From: Mobilicoccus caccae
GTDB taxonomy: Bacteria > Actinomycetota > Actinomycetes > Actinomycetales > Dermatophilaceae
Length of the DNA: 64,000 bases
Direction of reading: 5' to 3'
Assembly: GCF_030161635.1 (NCBI RefSeq)
Contig: NZ_BSUO01000002.1
Coordinates: forward strand, 22,150-86,149
Both the position numbers and the translations under genes were made by a program. Shown here piece by piece: positions 8,458-15,780 of the stretch. The notes under the pieces were generated by a model. The model was given only the letters and a program-made list of their open reading frames with translations, was not told where the DNA came from and did no database searches. Position 1 is the stretch's first letter. Each line of letters starts with the position of its first letter.

Positions 8458-9270
8458 ATGAACGGAGACAACGACACCCAGGCGATCCCGGAGGGCACGA
8501 CAATGAGCACCCCAAGCGACGACGGCACCGAGGGACAGTTTCAGCAGGAGCGATACAGCGGCCCCGTGCAGGTGTGGGATCAACCAATGGTCGACGCGCT
8601 AGACCGCATCGACAGCAGTCTTGGGGCGCAGGCGATCGAGTGGGGCGAGTTCCGATTCTCAGGTTGCGAGGGAAGGCCGCACGCCGGATGCCTCGACGTC
8701 ATGCCCGCGTCGGCACCCGAAGACCGGCCGGTCGTATTCCGCTGCGACCCGGCCGACCATGTGGTGACCGTGACTCTCGCCGGGGCGCCGATCACGCCGG
8801 ATGATTTCGCGGCCCGGTTCGCCATGAGCAAGGACCAAGCGGAGAGCGTCTGGCAGGAAGTCGTGCACGGACTCACGGCCGCCACTGCCACCTACAACGA
8901 CGCTCACCCTGTGCGCGTCACCACAGCACCCACCATCCCGGAGGGCATGGCAATGAGCACACCCCAAGATTGCGGCACCGACGACCAGGGGCGACCCCTG
9001 CGGACACTGAACGACGCCACGCTGCATTACGCCCTCAATGACGCCATGTGCAGTTGCGGAGACTTCACCTGCCCCGGCGGCGCAGAGTGTTACGAGCACG
9101 ACGACGGCACGAGTCAGCATGGGTCGTGGTGCTGGTGTGGAGCCCCGGAGTGTGTGGGTGACCCCGAGGAGTTGCGACAGATCGAAGCGGAGCGCGCCGC
9201 CACGTTGGCCATCGTGGCCGAACAGGAACGCCGTGCACCCAGGTATGACCCGGTAAACCCGCCGTTCTGA
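8458..9270 (+). CDS. Two-domain small-cluster protein with C-terminal Cys-rich module
   Basis: 270 aa, function unknown. The N-terminal half has no recognisable motif. The C-terminal module (about 195-255) contains CSCGDFTCPGG and HGSWCWCGAPECVGDPEEL and is clearly paralogous to the 71-aa protein at 10336. The DNA contains two in-frame copies of a Shine-Dalgarno plus ATG block (ATG at 8503 and 8953, exactly 450 bp apart, each read as MSTP). The gene thus looks like a fusion of tandem small genes, and internal starts are plausible. Expression may begin at 8458 (leaderless) or at 8503. Confidence 0.75.
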   Translation: MNGDNDTQAIPEGTTMSTPSDDGTEGQFQQERYSGPVQVWDQPMVDALDRIDSSLGAQAIEWGEFRFSGCEGRPHAGCLDVMPASAPEDRPVVFRCDPADHVVTVTLAGAPITPDDFAARFAMSKDQAESVWQEVVHGLTAATATYNDAHPVRVTTAPTIPEGMAMSTPQDCGTDDQGRPLRTLNDATLHYALNDAMCSCGDFTCPGGAECYEHDDGTSQHGSWCWCGAPECVGDPEELRQIEAERAATLAIVAEQERRAPRYDPVNPPF

Positions 9271-9338
9271 ACACAACCCACGGCGACCCCCGGCGGCCCC
9301 GACCATGTGCCGGGGGTCAATGTGGTCCACGTCACACA

Positions 9339-9354
9339 TGATTCCTAAGCGTCA
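9339..9354. promoter_or_regulatory. Family C palindrome (imperfect)
   Basis: TGATTCCTAAGCGTCA, a variant of the 16-bp TGAC-N8-GTCA operator. It abuts family A promoter 2 directly, so it would sit just upstream of the -35 box. Confidence 0.55.
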
Positions 9355-9356
9355 AT

Positions 9357-9386
9357 TTGCCTTAGATGCCTTAGATGCCGTAGAAT
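9357..9386 (+). promoter_or_regulatory. Family A promoter 2
   Basis: Three 9-bp repeats giving TTGCCT, an 18-bp gap and TAGAAT. Followed by the conserved leader starting AACACGGACACCGGG and an AGGAGG before the ATG at 9442. Confidence 0.8.
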
Positions 9387-9441
9387 TAGGTATCAACACG
9401 GACACCGGGCCCGACCAGCCCGAACAACTCAGGAGGACACG

Positions 9442-10209
9442 ATGAGCAACGAGACCACCGCGCAGGGCATGGCAGCCTCCCGAGTCGTCGCGGCCGTCGA
9501 AGACCTCTGGGCGGCCTTCCAGGCCACGACGCCCGAGATTCCCGATGTGGTGGTGACCTTCGGTGCGGGGAGCATCGGCACCCGCAAGGGAGAGCTGACA
9601 CTCGGCCACTTTGCCGCCCGCCGTTGGGTTGGCGCCGACGGCACCACCACGCACGAGCTGTTCGTCGGCGGCGAGGGCCTGGCCCTGGGTGCCGTGGAGG
9701 TCACCGGCACCCTGTTGCACGAGGCCGCGCACGCCCTGGCCCACGCTCGCGGTATTAAGGACACCTCTCGTCAGGGGCGGTACCACAACACCAAGTTTCG
9801 CCAGGTCGCCGAATCCCTGGGGTTGACGATTCACCAGGTGCCCGGCATCGGATGGAGCGGAACCGCGATCCCGACCGCGACCGCCGGACTCTACGCCGAC
9901 CAGGTGGCAGCCCTCGCCCGAGCGATCCGCGCCTACCGCACCGCCGAGGGCGGGCTCGTCGTGACGGGCCCCGAGGACACCGACGGCGGCCAGGGCACGG
10001 ACAACCAGAGTGAGGACGAGGGCGAGAAGAAGGCCCCCAAGAACGGATACGCCCTCACCTGCGAATGCGAGCAGCCCCGCAAGATCAGGGCCTCCCGCGC
10101 CGTTGCGCTGGCCGGTCCCATCGTGTGCGGAGTCTGTCACGAGACGTTCACCCACCCCGACCTGATCGGCGAGCAGGTCGAGCCCGACGACGACGCCGAC
10201 CGGGGGTGA
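9442..10209 (+). CDS. SprT-like zinc metalloprotease
   Basis: 255 aa. Residues 92-96 are HEAAH, the zinc-binding HExxH signature, inside TLLHEAAHALAHARGI. A downstream YHNTKFRQVAESLGL stretch matches the SprT/WLM-type layout, where a third ligand follows. A C-terminal zinc-ribbon-like module (CECEQ...CGVCHETF, about 205-235) follows an acidic linker. The family cuts DNA-bound proteins or acts in DNA repair; here the substrate is unknown. It is the first gene behind a full family A promoter plus leader, in a cluster probably expressed early after entry. Confidence 0.8.
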   Translation: MSNETTAQGMAASRVVAAVEDLWAAFQATTPEIPDVVVTFGAGSIGTRKGELTLGHFAARRWVGADGTTTHELFVGGEGLALGAVEVTGTLLHEAAHALAHARGIKDTSRQGRYHNTKFRQVAESLGLTIHQVPGIGWSGTAIPTATAGLYADQVAALARAIRAYRTAEGGLVVTGPEDTDGGQGTDNQSEDEGEKKAPKNGYALTCECEQPRKIRASRAVALAGPIVCGVCHETFTHPDLIGEQVEPDDDADRG

Positions 10210-10246
10210 TCCCCCGCCGCCGGGGGGCGAGGATCGCCCCCGGCGG

Positions 10247-10262
10247 TGACGCCTAGGCGTCA
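10247..10262. promoter_or_regulatory. Family C palindrome (perfect)
   Basis: TGACGCCTAGGCGTCA, a perfect 16-bp palindrome 74 bp before the Cys-rich gene at 10336, which lacks a family A promoter. Confidence 0.7.
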
Positions 10263-10335
10263 ACCTCGAGCCCTGGAAGACCCGCCACGCCCGCGCCGAC
10301 AGTGAGAGAGTCGGCCCATCGAGAAAGGCCCGCCC

Positions 10336-10551
10336 ATGTCGAACAACCCCACCCAGCAGAGCGCCCCCGAGGCCAGCGCGTGCCCCGAGTGCTACGAGGT
10401 CGGATGCACCGGAGGCCGGACCTGCCCGGAGTACGACGACGGCACCAGCACGCACGGGTCGTGGTGCTGGTGTGGTGCTCCCGAGTGCGTCGGAGACCCC
10501 GAGGAATTGGCCGAGATTGAGGCCGAGGTCAGGGCCCGCCGCCGCGCCTGA
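10336..10551 (+). CDS. Cys-rich microprotein, zinc-binding candidate
   Basis: 71 aa with nine cysteines (CPECYEVGC, GRTCPEY, SWCWCGAPEC). The block GTSTHGSWCWCGAPECVGDP is nearly identical to the C-terminus of the 8458 product, so the two share a recent ancestor. Probably a zinc-binding adaptor; partner unknown. Shine-Dalgarno GAAAGG lies before the ATG. Confidence 0.8.
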   Translation: MSNNPTQQSAPEASACPECYEVGCTGGRTCPEYDDGTSTHGSWCWCGAPECVGDPEELAEIEAEVRARRRA

Positions 10552-10575
10552 CCAGGGAAAAACCCGCTCCACGGG

Positions 10576-10605
10576 TTGCCTTAATTGCCTTAGATGCCTT
10601 ATGAT
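10576..10605 (+). promoter_or_regulatory. Family A promoter 3
   Basis: Three 9-bp repeats; TTGCCT, 18 bp, TATGAT. The conserved AACACGGACACCGGG leader follows. Confidence 0.8.
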
Positions 10606-10660
10606 CTAAGAGTCAACACGGACACCGGGATTAACCACCCCGACACCCAAGGGGGAAGAC

Positions 10661-10957
10661 ATGAGCACCACCCCCACCGCGCCGAGCATCGCCCGCGATA
10701 CCTACGCCGTCGGCTTCGCTTGCGCCCCCTGTGCCGTCCTCATCGGCTACGGCGACGAGTCCGCCACCGAGAGCCCCGAGCGAGTCGAGGAGGTCGAGGC
10801 CACCGCCGCAGCCATCGCACGCGACGAGTGCGGCGAGGTCATCGTCACCCCGATTCCCGCGTACCTGGCACCCTCCGCCCCGGTCGTCTTCCGCTGCCCC
10901 CTGTGCGGTGATGACGCCTACGGCCCCGCCGGATTGGTTCAGGTCGCGCGCGACTGA
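10661..10957 (+). CDS. Small zinc-ribbon-like protein
   Basis: 98 aa with two CxxC knuckles about 55 residues apart (CAPC near residue 21 and CPLC near 80), which could form one zinc ribbon around an acidic helix. Function unknown. It has its own family A promoter and leader with the AAGGGGGAAGAC ribosome-binding region. Confidence 0.75.
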   Translation: MSTTPTAPSIARDTYAVGFACAPCAVLIGYGDESATESPERVEEVEATAAAIARDECGEVIVTPIPAYLAPSAPVVFRCPLCGDDAYGPAGLVQVARD

Positions 10958-11015
10958 CCCCCGCGGGCGGGGCGCACCGAGTGCCCCGCCCGCAATGCCT
11001 GGATCGGTCGTCGAT

Positions 11016-11045
11016 TTGCCTTATATGCCTTATATGCCTTACAAT
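11016..11045 (+). promoter_or_regulatory. Family A promoter 4
   Basis: Three almost identical repeats (TGCCTTATA twice, then TGCCTTACA) giving TTGCCT, 18 bp, TACAAT. Confidence 0.8.
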
Positions 11046-11098
11046 CTAAGAGCAACACGGAAACCGGGACTGACCATCCCAAGGCCAAGGAGGAACCG

Positions 11099-11239
11099 AT
11101 GGATCGCTGCGAGTTCTGCGGAGTGCACGGCTGCGACTGGACCCGCCACGAGGAGGCCCGCGCCGAGGTTCGCCTCTGGGCGATGGGCAAGCACCCCGAC
11201 CACCCCGGAGTGATCGACCCCGAGCACGTCGAGGACTGA
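11099..11239 (+). CDS. 46-aa zinc-finger-like microprotein
   Basis: Reads MDRCEFCGVHGCDWTRHEEA and ends at a TGA at 11237. CxxC, CxxxxC and several His residues suggest a small zinc finger. The start is well supported: family A promoter, conserved leader and AAGGAGG 5 nt upstream. Confidence 0.72.
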   Translation: MDRCEFCGVHGCDWTRHEEARAEVRLWAMGKHPDHPGVIDPEHVED

Positions 11240-11300
11240 GGCACCGCAGGGCGGGCGACCGCCCGCCCTGCGAGGCCCGGCCAAAAGGCCGGCCCCGCAC

Positions 11301-11316
11301 TGACACCTAGCCGTCA
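11301..11316. promoter_or_regulatory. Family C palindrome
   Basis: TGACACCTAGCCGTCA, 20 bp before the ATG of the 54-aa gene, close enough to act as an operator over its promoter or ribosome-binding site. Confidence 0.65.
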
Positions 11317-11336
11317 CCCGAAAGGACGGCCCGACC

Positions 11337-11501
11337 ATGACGAAGAACCCCGCCCCCGCGATCAAGTGCCAGTGGTTCGCGCTCTGCCCCAACCCGCCCG
11401 CCGGGACCATCGCGCACCCGATCCTCGGCGAGGTGCCCGCGTGCCAGCGATGCGCCGACCGCATGGGCAAGAGGTTGGACACCGCGCAGAACCGCGCGTG
11501 A
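11337..11501 (+). CDS. 54-aa zinc-binding microprotein
   Basis: Reads MTKNPAPAIKCQWFALCPNP with a second pair ACQRCADRM near residue 38, a four-Cys zinc-finger pattern. A GAAAGG ribosome-binding site precedes the ATG. Like the gene at 10336 it is headed by a family C site and not a family A promoter. Function unknown. Confidence 0.7.
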   Translation: MTKNPAPAIKCQWFALCPNPPAGTIAHPILGEVPACQRCADRMGKRLDTAQNRA

Positions 11502-11530
11502 GCAGGAGGCAAAACGGCACGTCAACTCAT

Positions 11531-11560
11531 TTGCCCTAACTGCCTTAGATGCCGTAAGGT
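11531..11560 (+). promoter_or_regulatory. Family A promoter 5
   Basis: Three 9-bp repeats; TTGCCC, 18 bp, TAAGGT. The conserved leader follows. Confidence 0.75.
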
Positions 11561-11615
11561 GAGGGCACAACACGGAAACCGGGGCCGACCACCCCACGAA
11601 CACCAGGAGGAACCT

Positions 11616-11885
11616 GTGACCGAAGGAACCCACACCCCCGCCGCGACGCCCGGCGAGGAGTACGAGCCGACGCCCCAGGTGGACATCACCGAGTTCTGGC
11701 GGATTCTGGACAGGCTGGCCGACGCGAGCCACCACGACGACGCCGAGCGATACCGCGCCACGTTGGACATCGCCCGCCGCGAGGGGGCGAGTGAGTGGCA
11801 GATCAAAGACGCATGGCGCTACGGCTGGGACGGCCGCCGCAAGGCCCCTAGCCCCTCATTCAACGCCTGGGGCGAGCCTCACTGA
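11616..11885 (+). CDS. Hypothetical protein, shares a C-terminal domain with the 12062 product
   Basis: 89 aa from GTG 11616, chosen for AGGAGG 7 nt upstream. The C-terminal 65 residues (ILDRLADASHHDDAERYRAT to FNAWGEPH) closely match the end of the next protein, so this is a duplicated domain present both alone and attached to an N-terminal extension. Acidic and helical; function unknown. Confidence 0.75.
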   Translation: MTEGTHTPAATPGEEYEPTPQVDITEFWRILDRLADASHHDDAERYRATLDIARREGASEWQIKDAWRYGWDGRRKAPSPSFNAWGEPH

Positions 11886-11976
11886 ACCGCCCCCGTGGCG
11901 GTCGGGTCGCGCGAACCGCGGCCCGACCACCACGGCGGAGGCCGAAGGGGAGAGCCAAAACGGCATGTCAACATGC

Positions 11977-12006
11977 TTGCCCTAAAAGCCTTAAATGCCT
12001 TAAAAT
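11977..12006 (+). promoter_or_regulatory. Family A promoter 6
   Basis: Three 9-bp repeats; TTGCCC, 18 bp, TAAAAT. The conserved leader follows with small changes. Confidence 0.75.
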
Positions 12007-12061
12007 GGAGACGCAACGCGGACACGGGGCCGACCACCCCGAGGAAGACCAGGAGGAACCG

Positions 12062-12628
12062 ATGCCCGAAGAATTCCACACCCCCGCCGAGGCCGCGCAC
12101 ACGTTGGCGCGGGTGCGTGCCATCGTCGCCGAGTCACTGATGAAGGATCACGCGCTGGCCGAGGTCAGTCCGCACTTCACCTGTCGCGAGATCGAGGCCG
12201 TCGCCGAGGTGCTGCGCCTGCTGGGAATCGAGGAAAAGGAGGTGCGAGCCGTGATCGAGTACCACGCCAGCGAGGACGAGGAGGGCGACGAGCATTGGAG
12301 GCCGACCGATGAGCAGGGAACCCCGCTCATCGAGGGCCAGTGCCTCACGTGTGCCGCGATGCCCGGCCAGGACCACGACGCGACGCGCTGCCTGCCCGAC
12401 CCCGAGCCGCTGCCCGAGGCGGACACCGCCGCGTTCCTGCTCACCCTGGACAGGCTGACCGACGCGAGCCACGCCGACGACGCCGAGCGATACCGCGCCC
12501 ACTTGGAGGTTGCACGCCGCCAGGGAGCCAGCGATGACCAGATCGAGGACGCCTGGTTGCACGGGTGGACGGGACACCGACCGACCCCCCTGCCGTCGTT
12601 CGACGCCTGGGGCAAGCCGCGGCGGTGA
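12062..12628 (+). CDS. Hypothetical two-domain acidic protein
   Basis: 188 aa from ATG 12062 (AGGAGG 6 nt upstream). The N-terminal helical domain (1-75) is followed by a short Cys/His stretch (GQCLTCAAMPGQDHDATRC, about 100-118) and the C-terminal domain shared with the 11616 product. The domain architecture suggests an added zinc-binding linker. Function unknown. Confidence 0.78.
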   Translation: MPEEFHTPAEAAHTLARVRAIVAESLMKDHALAEVSPHFTCREIEAVAEVLRLLGIEEKEVRAVIEYHASEDEEGDEHWRPTDEQGTPLIEGQCLTCAAMPGQDHDATRCLPDPEPLPEADTAAFLLTLDRLTDASHADDAERYRAHLEVARRQGASDDQIEDAWLHGWTGHRPTPLPSFDAWGKPRR

Positions 12629-12719
12629 GCCGCCCCTAGGTGGTGGGGCCGTGCGATCCGCGGCCCCACCACCGCGGCAACAATCGAGCAAGAGAAGTTA
12701 AAAACCCAGGTCAACTGCC

Positions 12720-12749
12720 TTGCCCTAACTGCCTTAGATGCCTTAGGAT
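12720..12749 (+). promoter_or_regulatory. Family A promoter 7
   Basis: Three 9-bp repeats; TTGCCC, 18 bp, TAGGAT. The conserved leader follows (CAGCACGGAAACCGGGG). Confidence 0.8.
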
Positions 12750-12807
12750 GAAGGCACAGCACGGAAACCGGGGCCGACCACCCCGCCACCCTGAGAAGGA
12801 GAACGAC

Positions 12808-13203
12808 ATGCGAGAGACCGACGCGGTGACGATGGCGATTTGGGCGCTGAACGCGATGGTGAGCCCGATGCCCCCGAGCGAGGAGGAGCAGGCGGCCGTC
12901 CTCGCACAGGCCGACGACGCGATCCGCGCCCTGAGCACGATCCGGGCCACGCTGCCCATCGAGGAGCACGGCCCAGTGACGCTGCCGCTGCGACTGGACG
13001 AGCTGCGCGCCGGGGATGAGGTGCTGGCCCTGGGGAGCATCGCCTACAGCCCGCCCCGCCGCGTCATCGCCGAGCTGGGGCCCATCGAGCCCGGCTCGGT
13101 CGTCGAAGGCGTCGAGTTCGCCCCCCGGCCCGGGGAGACAACCCGATTCGTGCTCTACCCCGCCCACGTCAGCGGACAGCGGATTGTCGCCCGCCGAGGG
13201 TGA
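12808..13203 (+). CDS. Hypothetical protein with a domain shared with the family B gene at 22806
   Basis: 131 aa from ATG 12808 (AAGGAG 7 nt upstream). Residues about 58-131 (LDELRAGDEVL, PPRRVIAELGPIEPGS, FVLYPAHVSGQR) line up with the whole 86-aa protein at 22806. That protein belongs to the other half of the plasmid and to the other promoter family. The shared domain is a small beta-rich module of unknown role. Confidence 0.78.
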   Translation: MRETDAVTMAIWALNAMVSPMPPSEEEQAAVLAQADDAIRALSTIRATLPIEEHGPVTLPLRLDELRAGDEVLALGSIAYSPPRRVIAELGPIEPGSVVEGVEFAPRPGETTRFVLYPAHVSGQRIVARRG

Positions 13204-13233
13204 GCGGCCGCCCGTAGCGTCGGGCACCACCCT

Positions 13234-13249
13234 TGACGCCTACGCGTCA
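13234..13249. promoter_or_regulatory. Family C palindrome
   Basis: TGACGCCTACGCGTCA, 22 bp upstream of family A promoter 8, so both operator types serve the same gene. Confidence 0.68.
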
Positions 13250-13270
13250 CATTTCGGAACGCGTACCCTG

Positions 13271-13300
13271 TTGCCGTAATTGCCGTATATGCCTTAGACT
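13271..13300 (+). promoter_or_regulatory. Family A promoter 8
   Basis: Three 9-bp repeats; TTGCCG, 18 bp, TAGACT, then a shortened form of the conserved leader. Confidence 0.78.
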
Positions 13301-13357
13301 AGCGAAGTCAACACGGACGGGACTGACCACCCCGACGAAATCCAGGAGGGACGCGAG

Positions 13358-13546
13358 ATGAGCGAGCACTACGACGAGGGATCGACCGGAGAGGACTTCG
13401 GTGGCCCCAACCCCTTCGGAGCGATGATCGAATGCCCCGAGTGCGGATCGAAGTACCGCACGGCCGAGCGCCTGAGCGCGCTGCACACCCGTGAGGACTG
13501 CCGCGAGGCGCAGTTCTGGGCGTGGGCGAAGGAGACCCACCGATGA
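13358..13546 (+). CDS. 62-aa C2HC zinc-finger-like protein
   Basis: Contains CPECGSKYRTAERLSALH and a following TREDC, giving a CxxC...H...C zinc-finger spacing. CCAGGAGG lies before the ATG. It is coupled to the next gene by a 4-bp overlap. Function unknown. Confidence 0.75.
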   Translation: MSEHYDEGSTGEDFGGPNPFGAMIECPECGSKYRTAERLSALHTREDCREAQFWAWAKETHR

Positions 13547-13725
13547 ACTATCGCAGCGAGTCGGCACAGCACCGTCCCTGGGCGCAGGTACCCGAGGGTT
13601 GCCGCCTTATCGGAGCAGACGGAATCCGCCGAGTGCTGTTCATGGACTCACGAGGAGGGACCGTTCTCGGACCTTGGCACGGACCCCACTGCACGCGCGA
13701 GGAGTGCCGCAGACCGCGACGCTGA
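13543..13725 (+). CDS. 60-aa hypothetical protein
   Basis: Begins MNYRSESAQHRPWAQVPEGC; basic C-terminus with HCTREEC. The ATG overlaps the preceding stop codon. A strong hairpin terminator follows, so this is the last gene of the block. Function unknown. Confidence 0.7.
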   Translation: MNYRSESAQHRPWAQVPEGCRLIGADGIRRVLFMDSRGGTVLGPWHGPHCTREECRRPRR

Positions 13726-13737
13726 CGCGCTCGGGCC

Positions 13738-13773
13738 CCCGGTCACCGCAACCCCCAACCCGCGGTGACCGGG
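13738..13773 (+). terminator. Hairpin terminator
   Basis: Perfect 12-bp stem (CCCGGTCACCGC at 13738-13749 with its complement at 13762-13773) and a 12-nt loop, 12 bp after a stop codon. Confidence 0.7.
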
Positions 13774-13783
13774 AAGACCCGAA

Positions 13784-13849
13784 GCGTCGGGGTGCTAGGC
13801 GGGGGAGTGCTGGACCACAGATCACGCCGCCCGCCGTGCCCCGGCGCAG
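13784..13849. repeat. 66-bp dispersed direct repeat, copy 1
   Basis: Nearly identical to 41854-41919 (only a few substitutions, all in the middle). It lies between a terminator and the parA1 promoter. The other copy follows the resolvase gene. No coding potential is shared. Candidate recombination or partition site. Confidence 0.7.
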
Positions 13850-13869
13850 CTCGACGACCTCGACATAAG

Positions 13870-13907
13870 CGCCTTAGCCGCCATTACAGCCTTAGAAGCC
13901 CTAGAAT
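13870..13907 (+). promoter_or_regulatory. Family A repeats at parA1 (four copies, degenerate)
   Basis: Four 9-bp units (GCCTTA-type cores) ending in a TAGAAT -10 box at 13902. The -35 is weak. Placement before parA1 suggests autoregulation by the partition proteins and a centromere role. Confidence 0.65.
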
Positions 13908-13932
13908 TGCGATAGGTCGCAACGCATGAAGA

Positions 13933-14015
13933 GTCGCCCCCGCCGGAAGGGGCGGGGGCGACCGTCAAACACGGAACCCAAGAGGGAACGCGCATCCGGG
14001 AACCACCCCGGATGC
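13933..14015 (+). promoter_or_regulatory. Two hairpins in the parA1 leader (possible attenuator)
   Basis: A 12-bp GC-only stem at 13933-13944/13951-13962 (6-nt loop) and a 9-bp stem at 13992-14000/14007-14015 lie between the promoter and the ribosome-binding site of parA1. Confidence 0.5.
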
Positions 14016-14038
14016 CCGAAGCGTAGAGGAGAACCCCC

Positions 14039-14787
14039 ATGACCCGCACGATTGCGATTCAGCAGCGCAAGGGAGGCGCGACCAAGAGCACCACCGCGGC
14101 TGAGGTCACCCTCGCGCTGGCCCGTGCCGGAAAGCGAGTCCTGGCGATCGACCTCGACGAAGCGCGAGCCCTCAGCGTCCGCATGGGATTCGGTGCCTAC
14201 GACGTGCCCGAGATGACCAGCCTGGACCTCCTCGACGGTGCCGAAGCGACCGCGTGCACGGTGGAGTCACCGGCCATCCCCGGTGTCGATGTGATCCAGG
14301 GGGACCCGGCTTGGATGAGGTGTCAGACCTGGCCGTGACCGCGTTGCGCGACGTGCTCCCCGAGGCCGAGGAGTGGGACGCTGCCGTGATCGACACCCCC
14401 GGCGACTACGGCCGCGGCACCGCCGCCGCGATAGCCGCCGCCGAGGTCGTCATCGTGCCCGTCCCCGCCGAGACCGAGGCCCTGCTGACCTTGGACCGCA
14501 TGACGGAATGGCGCGCCGGCGTCACCCGCCGGCTGCGGCGACGGATGCCCGAGCAGGTGGTGTGGTACGTCCCGGTCAAGGTCGACGCTCGGCAGACGCT
14601 GGACAACGACCTGATCCGAGTGCTCACCGAGCGGTATCCGGGACAGGTCAGCTCGCCGGTCCGCAAGGTGGGGACCTCGGCCACCAGCGCGTTCGCCGCC
14701 CGAATGCCGGTCGGGCTGTTCGCGCCCGAAGACGGCATCACTCAGGACTACCGGGCAGCCCTGGCCCCCATCCTCGCCACCATCTGA
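14039..14787 (+). CDS. parA: ParA-family partition ATPase 1 (one-base frameshift)
   Basis: ParA/MinD-like ATPase of about 249 aa after restoring one G in the G run at 14299-14303; as written, the frame breaks after about residue 87. The N-terminal motif is RKGGATKST, which keeps the signature lysine but has Thr where the usual KGGVGKS has Gly. The second acidic motif (AAVIDTPGDYG) lies after the break. The gene is headed by family A repeats and followed by an RHH-containing partner, a type Ib partition layout. It should move plasmid copies along the nucleoid. Confidence 0.82.
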
Positions 14788-14789
14788 AA

Positions 14790-14816
14790 TAAGGCAACAA
14801 AGGCACATAAGGCATT
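14790..14816 (-). promoter_or_regulatory. Family A repeats, inverted orientation
   Basis: Three 9-bp units in reverse (TAAGGC-type cores), filling the gap between parA1 and parB1. No good promoter reads to the right from it, so it may be a binding site only. Confidence 0.6.
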
Positions 14817-14837
14817 AGCGAGAGCAGGAGACGTGCA

Positions 14838-15465
14838 ATGAGCAAGAAGCCGAAGGTCAGCCTGGTCGACATCGCCCAGAGTGACCGACCCACCACCGCG
14901 GCCGCACCCCAGGCGACGAGGCCCGAGCCGACCAGCTCGACCCCGAAGACGCCCGCAGGGCCGCCCGGCGCCGGACGGCCCGGACCTCGACGCCGGTCGA
15001 GGTCGGTCTCTACGTCCACGAGAGCACCCAGGAGTTGGCGAGGGCGGCCTACCTGTCCGACTACCGACTCCGGGGGAGGCGGCACCTAACGGGCTGGACC
15101 ACTGGACCGCCGAGGCCGTGCGCGAGCTGGCCGCGCTGCGGCCCAGCGTGCGGGAGAAGCGACTCGCCGACCTGCCGAGCGAGCCCGCCACGGTGGTCGA
15201 TGTGAAGACGGGGGAGGAGCGCAAGGCCAAGCGCAAGGGCAACAAGGTCCGCGTGCCCGAGGACGTCGTGGCCCGTATGGACATCGCCCGCGAGGAAGAC
15301 GAACGCGCAGGAATCGCCGCTCGGGGCCGCAACACGTTCATCGTCGCCGCCATGCGGTACGGCGCCGAGCGAGCCCGCAAGCTCGCCGAGGAGCGGACCG
15401 GCGCGGCCGAGCTGCCGCCTGCCCCGCCGGGGCGCCTGCCCCGCCGGGGCTCCTCGAGGATCTGA
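14838..15465 (+). CDS. parB: ParB-like centromere-binding protein 1 (two frameshifts)
   Basis: About 208 aa once one C is restored near 14907-14910 and one G at 15072-15076. Start MSKKPKVSLVDIAQ is well placed after GCAGGAG. A central segment (STPVEVGLYVHESTQELARA) and a C-terminal segment (NKVRVPEDVVARMDIAREED, then GRNTFIVAAMRYGAE) both look like ribbon-helix-helix DNA-binding units. With parA1 upstream it is the natural candidate to bind the family A repeats. The stop codon lies inside a family C palindrome. Confidence 0.72.
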
Positions 15466-15478
15466 CACCTACGAGTCA
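15463..15478. promoter_or_regulatory. Family C palindrome overlapping the parB1 stop
   Basis: TGACACCTACGAGTCA, 15 bp before the next ATG at 15493. Confidence 0.65.
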
Positions 15479-15492
15479 AGGAGAGTCGACAG

Positions 15493-15773
15493 ATGGACCC
15501 CCAGCACGCCGCCGTCGCCCGCGCCGCGGAAGAACTGCGCACGGTTCGACACTTCCAGCGGGTCGACACCCAGGAGCAAGACGCCTACCTGCGCGACCTC
15601 GGCGCTCTGGCCGCGGAGCTCGCGCTGCTCATGCGTGAGGCCGGGGTCACGTGGTCAGCCATGTGCGAGGAGCCGGGGGAGATGTCGAGCGCAAGCTGTA
15701 CGAGTTGATGCCGGACAGTCGAATCGACACTGCGTTGACGCGGCCGATCCATCGACTCCGTGACGAGCTGTGA
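15493..15773 (+). CDS. Hypothetical helical protein downstream of parB1 (one frameshift)
   Basis: About 93 aa after restoring a G at 15675-15679; without it the frame stops at 15708. The corrected C-terminus reads ERKLYELMPDSRIDTALTRP. Mostly helical, no known motif. It sits directly behind a family C site in the partition operon and could be a third partition or copy-control component. Confidence 0.65.
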
Positions 15774-15780
15774 CCAGCAC

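Noticed and set aside
8422..13300. CRISPR or ordinary replication iterons as explanation of the 9-bp repeats
   Set aside because: They are spread as triplets at promoters over 7 kb with genes between, and not clustered at one origin. A partition or operator role fits better, although additional origin function cannot be excluded.
14039..15465. Programmed ribosomal frameshifting in parA1/parB1
   Set aside because: The same one-base deficit occurs in many unrelated genes and between two reads of the same locus; sequencing error is simpler.
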